DNA of 64,000 nt. It comes from Agarophyton chilense (lineage: Eukaryota > Rhodophyta > Florideophyceae > Gracilariales > Gracilariaceae). A model generated the notes under the pieces. It searched no databases. It saw only the letters and a list, made by a program, of their open reading frames with translations, and was not told where the DNA came from. The stretch lies in the NCBI GenBank assembly GCA_030374765.1, contig JARGXX010000117.1:434001-498000 (forward strand). Reading direction: 5' to 3'. Position 1 is the stretch's first letter. Each line of letters starts with the position of its first letter. The position numbers and the translations under genes were made by a program. Below are positions 56,458-64,000 of this stretch, piece after piece.

Positions 56458-57710
56458 CTAGGAGTTTTCCGATGGGGTTTCCGTTTCTTCTTGAGGATAG
56501 GGTTCTTCCACGGGGTCGTCCGTAAGATCTACAATGGCATGGACCTGTGGGGCTTTGATCGGAGTGTCCGGAGGCGTGGCATAGCGTGTGCTTCCAGGGG
56601 TCCTTGTGGTTCGTTGCTGTGCCCTGTTATACATTCCTTCGGATCTCCGCACCCGGTAATTCTCTTCCCTTAGAGCTAGGAGGGTTTTACTTGCGTCCTA
56701 AGGCAGATACCTCTTACAGTCACAAGGATGGGTCACTGACAGGCAGAGGAAGCAGGCCCTTGGGGAGCGGACAAAAACGTCCTTGCAGGGCGGAAAGGGA
56801 GAATACTTGGGTGTGGGTGGTCCAGTGGTCGCTGTAGTTCCCTGGGAGGTATACGATGGGGGCCCACACGGAGGAGCACTGAAATTGACCGCGAGGACGT
56901 CTCACGAATCGACGTAATGGAGTGAAGCATCGATGTCCGACTCTGCGGAGCTAACCAAATGGGCTTGGTTGGGTTTATGCAATGGAGTTGCGTGTCCGCT
57001 GGTTATATCAGCGTTGCACCTGAAGGCCCTGTTGGTTTTTCCATAACCCTCGGCGTAGGAAACGAGCCTTCGGAAGGAGTATTGCGGGTTTTCCGTGTGG
57101 CAGTTGCGCACATGTGTCCGAATGGAAGGGGGCAATCCCATGATGAAGTGATGTATAAGCCGTTCTTCGGAGAACATGTTTCCACATCGGTAAGCCTTCT
57201 TCCATAGGTCGTCGGCGAAAGCCGATTCGGTCATGTTGGAGGTCTGCCTAAAGGACATTACTTCCTGGTGGGCATCCATTATAACGCCACCCGTAGCGTA
57301 AGTTTACAAGAGGTAATGAACAATCTGAGGGTTTGACCTGAGGAGCTCACGGTCTTGAGCATCAAAGAGGTCAGTTGTGCCAGATATCTTCGAAACCACT
57401 CGATCACGCACCTGTCCTGTAAGGAAGAATTGGAAAAGGTACAGAGCGACGCCTTCCTGGACACCGTTCTGATCGCAGGCCGTACAGATCAAACTGAGAA
57501 CCTAAGGACAGCAATGGGATCGGAACCCGAGAACTTGTCCGTAATGGTTAGTTGCATCAGTTTGGCCCATTTGGCGACTCTGCGAGCCACCGAACCAGAA
57601 TATTTCGCGGACCTGTTGGCCAGCCGGTAATTCCCGTAGTCTAGAACCTTATGGAAAAGTTCGTTGGTTGTTGTCAGTGATCTGAGGCCTCGAACTGCAG
57701 CCTCATCCAC
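56458..57710 (-). other. gag region of element 2, downstream part
   Basis: This includes a capsid-like stretch related to element 1's gag: ITDKFSGSDPIAVLRF corresponds to FTGTDPILVLDFLARF, and KAYRCGNMFSEERLIHHFIMG corresponds to KAFHRCGNVLPAYERCTMFVDG. A Cys-rich segment (CFLCLSVTHPCDC) near 56720-56765 is the likely zinc knuckle. Confidence 0.75.
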
Positions 57711-59449
57711 TTACGAGTCTGTCGTTTCGGTCGAGGCCGATTCGGAATCACTCGTGTGTGACGCAACGCGCCGGGCCCTTATTGAGGACAAGTAGCCACC
57801 CTCCTCCGACCTCCTTACACTAAGCAGTGACGACGCCGTAATAGCTGGCATACTGCCAGGATGGAATACCGTGCACGGCGCTAGGTGTCATACGTGTGGC
57901 AATGGCCGGCAGCTATTTCGTGTGGTTGGCACCATACAGTGCTCTGCACTGCTGCCTTGTAATTTTTAATTGTATTTATTAGTTGTAATCTATCGTAATG
58001 GCTAACTGCTAAGCGGCCGGCGGTACTTGTGCGCCGGGTCGCCGGGGACTAGACCGAAGTAAAGTCCAAGGCGGGAGAGACGCCTCCGAACTACTAGTTC
58101 GTGTCTTGAGACTATAGGGTTATCAGACCTTCGTTCCCAGTCGACGCCGACAAGACAGGCAGCAGTTTGATCAACTGCTGCAGAGGTATCTCTCGCGTTT
58201 TAGCCTATCGAGAATTCCCCGTCCAGTCCTTGCCCTCACGGCCATCGGTCGCCGCGTGGCGCATTGCACTTTCGCTCGGTCTATTGGACCGCTGGCAGTT
58301 CTACTGCCCGAGCAGATTGTAGACCCGTATCCGTTGGATACCGAGGTGTGGATCGGGAGCCTCGGATAAGTGAGTATCACTTCGAGGTGCAGCTGGTAAA
58401 GCCAGGCAGGCGCATTCGTCTGGGCGCTGGTTCAATCCCAGGGCTTGCCCTGCTTTGTTATCGTCACCCGTTGGGTGTGAGTGATTACCACTTTGTGGCG
58501 CCAGTCGGCATAGCCAAGCAGACGCTCTCGTCTGAGCGCTGGTACAATCTCAGGGCTTCCCCTGCTTTGTTATCGCCACCCGTTGGGTGAAGTGGTTGGT
58601 GCGTCGTTGCCAAAGTTAGGGTCGTGGCGCTCGTCCGGGCTCTGGTACAATCCCGGGGCTCGCCCCGGCTACTCGTCATACGCGGCGTATATCCAGGCCG
58701 ATCACTTCGGTTCGTGTCGGATCGACACCACTCCGAGCACGTCTTCCGGACGCCAAGAGCTCCTGTGGAACGATAGGAGTCTGTGTCTAGTCGACACTCC
58801 CCGCCTGTGAGACGATGCCTCTCTTGAGTCGTTGCGGACTCTAGGGCCAGATAGCCGACCCCGGCTTTCCAGGCTCTGCCCGTGTGTAGCTCTCGCCGCC
58901 CGCGGCTGGTCTCCCGAGTAGCGCATTGCGTTACATCGTGTCCGAATGGTCTCCTCTTTTACTTCTTCTGTTCTTCTTTCGCGTGCGGTTTCTTCTTTTC
59001 TTTCCAGCGGAGTAGGGACCTAAAGGATCGATCTCTCTACCAGATCCGATGGAGCCCTGAGGTCGCTGTACCTCATATAATCCGTCGGGTGGGGCAAGCG
59101 GTCTCTCTTCTAGACGCGGAGCCTGGTTTTTGCTCCTCGCTGGTCCCTACCTTTGATTCTCCTGATGGACAACCTGTCTCTCATCTAGACGCAGAGCTTC
59201 TCTTCTGCTCCTAGATTGAACCACCATGGGGTTTTACTGATGTTATTCCCAGCGAGGGGCGGATAACGCCGCCACTCCTGGAGGTTTGGTAGGGGGTTGC
59301 CATATGGAGACCGGATGGTTAATTTGTGGTGGGGTGGTCCTAGGGACCAAATTGCCTGCCTGGCGGGTGACGGCTCCTTGAAAGGCATGTAAGAGGGAGT
59401 CTATGAATAAGTCAGACTCCAATACCTTAGGGACGATTCGCGCGATGAG
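57711..59449. other. Inserted segment within gag of element 2
   Basis: About 1.7 kb of sequence without retroviral motifs separates the N-terminal gag part (59450-59850) from the rest. It includes three related units (58385-58690, separate entry) and a direct repeat of about 60 bp with TCTCTTCTAGACGCGGAGCC near 59100 and TCTCATCTAGACGCAGAGCT near 59175. It may be a nested non-autonomous element or an expanded repeat; I could not find its termini. Confidence 0.45.
58385..58690. repeat. Three tandem units with a conserved hairpin
   Basis: Units centred at 58426, 58538 and 58639 each read GCTGGTNCAATCNC followed by a short hairpin, and the first two also share CTGCTTTGTTATCGYCACCCGTTGGGTG. The hairpin is CAGGGC-TT-GCCCTG in unit 1 and CCGGGGC-TC-GCCCCGG in unit 3, with paired changes on both sides; unit 2 has one mismatch. 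GGTTCAATCCC resembles a tRNA B box. Confidence 0.7.
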
Positions 59450-59850
59450 TTAATTCGTATGCTCAGCGATCTCCGTAGCGAGTCGCACGTCCACAATGGA
59501 ATCCACGTGGGTTGAGCAGAGCTCACGGAGATGGGGCCAGAGAAGGTCGGAAAGACCTTCGGGCAGTTTTTCTCGAATTCCTGCGGTCTGGGGAGTTTCT
59601 CCTTGAGGTGTCCGTGGCCCAGAGATGGCCCTGGTGAGGAGTTCTCGTAAACGCGCTGCCACTGTGGGTTCTCGTCGAATTCTTTCAGGGTTATCCAGGG
59701 GGGTCAGTACTTCTTGCGGCGGGCTCCTCGTGCTCCTGCGGTCGCTGACGGTATCAACCTGGGGGTCAGGCGAAATCGCCGGCGTGGTAGCCGCACTTCG
59801 TCTTGCCGTAGGAGTCCTGTGGTCGGGTCGGTTGGTTGTGTTTCCTGCAT
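59450..59850 (-). other. gag N-terminal part of element 2
   Basis: The minus strand opens with MDAGNTTNRPDHRTPTARR, a basic Pro/Thr/Ser-rich start like that of element 1's gag, and continues as a helical Leu/Arg-rich segment (VAARLRELLTRAISGPRTPQ). Confidence 0.6.
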
Positions 59851-59958
59851 CCATAATGGCGGTTGCGTCTGTACTTCTGGTCCGTTGGGGAATTAAACCA
59901 AAGGTTAAAATCCGGATAATTTTTCGTTCCAGTCGTCCGTTCAATAATTCCTTGAGGT

Positions 59959-59976
59959 TTCTAAGTCGGGAGACCA
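59959..59976 (-). other. Primer-binding site of element 2
   Basis: On the minus strand TGGTCTCCCGACTTAGAA lies three bases inside the 5' LTR. It is identical over 18 bases to the site in element 1 although the LTRs are unrelated. Confidence 0.78.
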
Positions 59977-59979
59977 AAA

Positions 59980-60415
59980 TGTAACGCAATGACGGGTTAT
60001 GTCAGCGCACGGGTCTCGACCGGTGGTAGCGTGGGTCCTAAGGTTCGAATCCTTGACGGCGGCACTTCCAGAGTACTTGGTGAAACGGGCTGGCGTTTAC
60101 TGCGTAGTCAAACAGGTCGGAGCTACGGAAACGATGGCTTGAAGACCAATTGGTGGAACTAATGTACCAAAGAGGGTAATCTAGTATCCTAACGGTACCT
60201 ACCTAACTCTAAGAGAGATCCGTCACTCGAGCCAAGTAAATAGCAATGGCAAGGCGTTGGGATCTCCCTGGCACTGTAATGATAAACTTTTACACTAATT
60301 AAAAAAAAATTATCTAAATGAGCCCAGCCGAGCTCGGCCAGTCCACGTGTCTTCTGTAAGATACCTCAGGCCCCGGCGGCTTACAGAGCTCAACCGTTAC
60401 CGTTGCTCTTTCACA
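59980..60415 (-). repeat. 5' LTR of element 2
   Basis: This 436-bp partner of 50353-50799 starts TGTAACGCAATG and ends GCTCTTTCACA on the plus strand. It has an 8-bp deletion relative to the left LTR near its start and many substitutions. Confidence 0.88.
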
Positions 60416-60900
60416 CCGGCCAAAGCGGCGCCAATAACACTCCCTGAGCCCGGTCGTCTTCGGTTTTGAAGATGACTATGGGCAGGGAATTGAACGCTGG
60501 GTTCCAAAGACGTGCTAGCCGATCTCCACAGTGGTCTTGTATCTGCGTAGAGAGGTTTTTGACGCATGCCGGCCGGGTTTCTTTCTTCGGTGGCTAGGAG
60601 AAAAGCGCCGGTTTGAGGTCGCAGGGGTCCTGTATGGTGCCAAGGAGCCGGTGTGAAACGATGATGTCGCCGTGATCCCATGTGAGCGTCAGAGAATCGG
60701 CGAAGTGGTTCACGGCCGACGGAATACAGCGGGCCTCGATCGATACTCCTAAAGCTACCAAAAGCTTCGGCGCTAGACCCGTTATCATGGGTTTGGAGGC
60801 CAATACCATGGCGTTGAGGACGTAGACGACCGCTTGATTGTCCTTGTAAAGAAGGAGCCGAAGCGTTACCGGTCCGAGACGAAACGCGCTCGGTTACCAT
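60416..60900 (-). other. Retroelement RNase H-like fossil
   Basis: The minus strand contains TVVYVLNAMVLASKPMITGL, then SIEARCIPSAVNHFADSL and TWDHGD. The pattern of DNQAV-like start, W/C-IPSxxNxxAD and WDPGD is that of RNase H in DIRS-like or other non-LTR-bounded retroelements. It stops exactly at the LTR of element 2. It is a broken remnant only. Confidence 0.45.
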
Positions 60901-60913
60901 TTACTTGGTTGTA

Positions 60914-60937
60914 GCGATGGCGGTGAAGCCATCGCTT
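60914..60937. repeat. 9-bp stem hairpin
   Basis: AGCGATGGC and GCCATCGCT pair around the loop GGTGAA. Function unknown. Confidence 0.6.
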
Positions 60938-61559
60938 AAATCTATTCTAGACAGTGAACTAGACGTGTAGACTATAGTAGTGCAAACCAATCCTGTTCCA
61001 TACACGTATCATGTGTGTAACTCCAGCCTTGCACGTCAATCCAACTACTACGGTGCTATGTAGAGACTTAACTAACATAACTTCTAAGGTATCTAAAATA
61101 CTAAAAACTGATATGACTCATAAAATCGTTGACGTGGTCCCCGATATACCAGATGCCATATGAATGGTGCCCCGACCTGATATCTGCGCACGCATTTCCC
61201 TACAGCCCCGAGGTCCAAACGGCATTCGTCGGCCCTTAGGGCCGTTTTGCGCCACAATGGGAGTACCCCGGCCCCTTGTGCAGCAGACGCCCCGCCCAAA
61301 GGCGAGCCCGTCAATCTTCACGGGCAGCCTCAGAAAAATCGCCCGAAACAGTCATCCTCGTAGCGGCCTCCAGTCTCCCCTTCGTGAGCATCTTAGCAGA
61401 CTCAATCTCCATTTTGGAGATGATAACTGCTCGCGCGGAGCAATTAGAGTCAGGAAAGACTCCTTGGTCGACGAAGTAGAACATCTGTTTCGCCATTTAC
61501 ACTCTATTCCCGTAAGTATCGCGAAAGTATTGCGGGCACATTGGAAGAACTTTAAAAGT
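60938..61559. other. No gene recognised
   Basis: Frames of 60-140 codons exist on both strands (for example 61164-61589 plus, 61311-61496 minus) but overlap each other and have no motif. Confidence 0.35.
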
Positions 61560-61962
61560 TGCCTTCATCGCGTGTTATGCAAGTGCTAGTCTTCTTTTTC
61601 ATATCTTCTACCGTACCCTCGTGAGTCTTCGCTACTTCCAGGGCTGTGAGGCTAAGCTAAGTCCAAACGTCTGCGGCGCTGAGGCACTGCCACTTTTCTG
61701 CCGATCGACGGTTCCGGGAGCGGAGTTCGGCAAGAAAAGCATCTTGCGGCGGCCTGAAGTACCCAAGTTGGGTAACAGGCATGTGCGTTTCGCGATCGAA
61801 GACGCTTTTTTCCACAACCAAGCAAGCAGCGTTGAGTTCTGTTACAACGGCGGCATAATTGCTTCGCTGCAGCTTAGAGTCGGCTCAAGCCGCGCGCATC
61901 GCATCACTGGTGCCCGCGCCCCCGGCGGGCGCAGGCACTTCGTCGATGTTGTTGTCCGCCAT
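61560..61962 (-). other. Degenerate protein-like frame, unknown
   Basis: From ATG at 61962 the minus strand reads MADNNIDEVPAPAGGAGTSD, then NYAAVVTELNAACLVVEKSV, HMPVTQLGYFRPPQDAFLAE and ALEVAKTHEGTVEDM in one phase. It is not a clean open frame. Composition suggests former coding sequence. It lies upstream of, and in the same orientation as, the RNase H fossil, so it could be the gag-like part of the same retroelement; this is inference. Confidence 0.3.
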
Positions 61963-62571
61963 CTGCTCAAGCACTCTGGTTGTGCTGTGTAGAACCGGTC
62001 ACCGCCTCGAAGTCTGAGGGGAATTTCTCGGCAAGAGAAATAGACATGCCAGAGAGGAAAGGGGAGTGGGTGCCACCGCCGGCGCTGCTCCCCCACTCAA
62101 GTAATGCAGTGAGGCTCGATTGGATGCCAAGTGGAGGCATGCTACTCGCTGCTCCTTGCAGAGCTTCACCCGCATACAAATATTGCATGCAGACGCGTAA
62201 ACTACACACGCGCCATTTCAGCTGCGAAGGACTTTTGTTTCCTCTGACATTTACTGTCAAAGATGGCGCCCACAGTTTGAACACAAAAGTTCGAATTAGT
62301 GTTTTGTTTTCTTCAGATAGACGTAATTCTCTACCCCTCCTTGCACCGTGGGAAGGGCACCACGGCCTGGTCGGAGACGAGCGAGCCCGATTTGGCTCTA
62401 TTCCTGACACACAGCTTTCTAGACCACGTTGACGCTTCTCAACAGTTTTCATCGGATGTTTGTCATGGCCGAAAAGAGCACAATGATATAATTCAAAGCA
62501 TCGGTGGCAAAGCTGCTTTTGCCTTCAACAGGTTTTGCGTCGAGCGATCCGAACGCCCTGTTTCAAAGATA

Positions 62572-63246
62572 TCAGGAAGAATTACTTCCATTCGTTTCGG
62601 CGTATCCTACTAGTGGCTTTTCAGTCCATGCCTCGCAGTAGGATAAGTACGGTTTCATATCGAAAATGATGGTGTGGGCGAGCTGGTTCGGATCGCCGTC
62701 AAAAGGTATCGGGTCGATGGTGAGAAGGGCGCGCTTGCTGTCACACGCCCGCACTTGCACCAAGCACAAATGAACGTCACGGCCTAAACAAAGAGCTCGA
62801 AATCGCAGGTTTGTTGGCGCCAGCATCAATAACCAAAGCTTTGAAAAGCGTTCAACGCCTTGCAGCGCGTTGCAAAACATCTTCTCAACAAAAATGTGCT
62901 GTGGATCTCGAAATCGAGCAACGCAGATGCAAGGCATCTGCCCTGCTCGTTGTACTTCTCGCTGTGCATCTGAACAACTAAAGTCTGCTGTGCGAGGAAT
63001 CTTCCCTTTCCAATCGTTTAGCTTCCGTTCTCGCACAGAAATCTGTCGCATGATTGCAGCACGTGTTGCGCTCAGGTCGCGCAGTTGGCTCTGTAGTTGG
63101 TCTAGTTGCATTTCAACGTGGTGGAGGAAGGCGTGTTCCTCCCCATCGGCAAGTGTTTCATCGAGCTCCCGCTTCAGCTGCGCTCTCGTCTTGGGGGTTA
63201 CTGACTGCGTGGCTAATAAATCGTCGGCGACTTGGGACATAAGCAT
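62572..63246 (-). CDS. TRMO/TsaA-like protein, apparently degenerate
   Basis: This 224-residue protein has an N-terminal coiled coil (residues 20-75, QLKRELDETLADGEEH, LQSQLRDLSATRAAI) and a C-terminal part like the TrmO/TsaA barrel. That family methylates t6A37 in tRNA-Thr with SAM. The parallels are DPQHIFVEKMFCNALQGVERFSKLW to the family's LxGLexFSHxWLLF region, CLVQVRACDSKRALLTIDPI to the segment after the RPNPIGL motif, and HTIIFDMKPYLSYCEAW to TPVLDIKPYxPYCD. The ATRSPHRPNP SAM-site motif is absent, and the spacing before CLVQV is too short. It may be a decayed copy, a missed intron, or a divergent member. The start could also be Met3 (63240). The gene is divergent from the WD40 gene, about 560 bp apart. 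Confidence 0.5.
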   Translation of the reverse strand: MLMSQVADDLLATQSVTPKTRAQLKRELDETLADGEEHAFLHHVEMQLDQLQSQLRDLSATRAAIMRQISVRERKLNDWKGKIPRTADFSCSDAQREVQRAGQMPCICVARFRDPQHIFVEKMFCNALQGVERFSKLWLLMLAPTNLRFRALCLGRDVHLCLVQVRACDSKRALLTIDPIPFDGDPNQLAHTIIFDMKPYLSYCEAWTEKPLVGYAETNGSNSS

Positions 63247-63802
63247 GGCAGAGAAGCACCTGTCGCGGATGAAACGCCAATCGCGGGTGAGGTGCCGGGA
63301 CGCAGAAGAAACGACGGCACGGCTAACCCGATGTTAAGTTTCGCTTGAGGGGCAGGTGGCGCAAAAAGGTGCTATCCTTGCTGGGAAGCGGAACAGTGGG
63401 ACATAGAGATATAGAGACACTCGATGCGTATCCAGGATGCATTGTCATGCTTTGAAGTCACGCTGTGCGCGCGCCGCCGTCTGACGCGCCGTTGATTCGT
63501 CATCGCGTTTCGTTTTGACATCTCCGGCTTGCTCGCAGTTGACAGCGCATCTCGCTAAATCCCACACCATTCTGCTAGTCTCTGTCCACCCCTCAGCGCT
63601 AACTCGCATGTCCCCCTCTCTTCCTTTGACATGCCCACCTCCCGCGCCTTCCACCTGCTTCGACTGCCAGTCAGTCTCCACTCGCCGCTGAAGCCCATCG
63701 TCAACCCCCTCACCATCAGCTGCTTCCTCTCCCTCGCCTCGTCTCGGCCAAAGGGCGCTTCTACTCCTCAACGCCTCTCCCGCCAAGAGCCTGTCACCCG
63801 CC
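63247..63802. promoter_or_regulatory. Divergent spacer with pyrimidine-rich leader
   Basis: This spacer lies between two divergent genes. The right half (63560-63790) is strongly C/T-rich, like the leader upstream of MED15. Confidence 0.4.
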
Positions 63803-64000
63803 ATGGATGTAGGCCTTCGCAGCCTCTCTTCCGTTCTTCGTCACCGAGAATGTGACCTCATTTCTCGCCCCGAAAGCATCTTGCATGGCCACCACTCTCT
63901 CACTCGCAAAATGGACTGGTCTGTGCAGCTGACCGGCCACACGGGTTGCGTCAACCGTCTGGCACTAGATGAAGAAGGAAGTCTACTTCTTTCAGGCTCA
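63803..64000 (+). CDS. WD40 repeat protein, 5' part (DCAF/WDTC1-like)
   Basis: The frame starts at ATG 63803 in a strong context (CCGCCATGG) and is open to the window edge (66 codons). The sequence HSLTRKMDWSVQLTGHTGCV followed by NRLALDEEGSLLLSGS is the first WD40 blade. The GHTGCVNxL...G.LLLSGS pattern, with an N-terminal helix before it, is that of DCAF/WDTC1-type substrate receptors of CUL4 ubiquitin ligases. The rest lies outside the window, so the subfamily is tentative. Confidence 0.6.
   Translation, partial: MDVGLRSLSSVLRHRECDLISRPESILHGHHSLTRKMDWSVQLTGHTGCVNRLALDEEGSLLLSGS

Larger units (their letters stand above)
50353..60415 (-). mobile_element. Broken Ty3/gypsy chromovirus (fossil), element 2
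   Basis: This minus-strand LTR element is 10.1 kb. Read from right to left the order is 5' LTR (59980-60415), primer-binding site, gag, an inserted segment, rest of gag, protease, reverse transcriptase, RNase H, integrase, chromodomain, antisense region, purine tract, 3' LTR (50353-50799). The LTRs (447 and 436 bp) differ at roughly one site in ten by eye, so it is clearly older than element 1. It is broken many times, about ten or more. The bases flanking the two LTRs do not match as a target duplication, which suggests recombination between elements or loss of the original flank. Family assignment rests on the pol order and chromodomain. Confidence 0.9.

Noticed and set aside
1-64000. CRISPR arrays, bacterial operons, rRNA or tRNA genes
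   Set aside because: No regularly spaced short repeats with unique spacers and no rRNA stretch were seen; tRNA genes could not be recognised by eye, and the B-box-like GGTTCAATCCC near 58429 lacks the rest of a cloverleaf.

Overview
The window looks like nuclear DNA of a photosynthetic eukaryote, most likely a multicellular red alga (a florideophyte such as Chondrus is my best guess; this is inference, not a database match). The reasons are: host genes with no intron or one or two short introns of about 85-95 nt; a membrane-anchored rubredoxin of the photosystem-assembly type; a land-plant-like NDUFB4-type complex I subunit; a halide/thiol methyltransferase-like gene; and islands of closely packed host genes separated by blocks of transposons.

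Layout. 1-15 kb is a transposon block: a decayed Tc1/mariner copy, a full-length Ty3/gypsy chromovirus (1716-13508, LTRs of 923 and 924 bp, 5-bp target duplication CATCC), then a second, better preserved Tc1/mariner copy. 15.4-36.3 kb is the main gene island: a low-confidence broken frame, MED15 (three exons, KIX domain and Gln-rich body), an AceTr-family acetate transporter, a broken unknown gene, the rubredoxin RBD1 divergent from the NuA4 subunit EAF6, HGH1, COG3, a small two-exon NDUFB4-type gene, ABCE1 and the methyltransferase. 36.3-50.3 kb is repeat-rich: 120-bp hairpin-bearing tandem repeats, a broken Helitron on the minus strand with a solo chromovirus LTR inserted in its helicase (target duplication GACCG), a perfect 19-bp inverted repeat and a Crypton-type tyrosine recombinase remnant. 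50353-60415 is an older, broken chromovirus on the minus strand with LTRs of about 440 bp. 60.4-62 kb holds further retroelement fossils. 62.5-64 kb returns to host genes: a degenerate TRMO-like protein and the start of a WD40 protein.

The host genes are general housekeeping functions (transcription, chromatin, translation recycling, Golgi traffic, eEF2 folding, respiration, photosystem assembly, C1/halide chemistry) and do not form one pathway. The most unusual signal is in the mobile elements. Both chromoviruses carry a long antisense coding region between the chromodomain and the 3' LTR, and both use the same uncommon primer-binding sequence. The older one also holds an inserted segment with repeated hairpins that show compensatory base changes.
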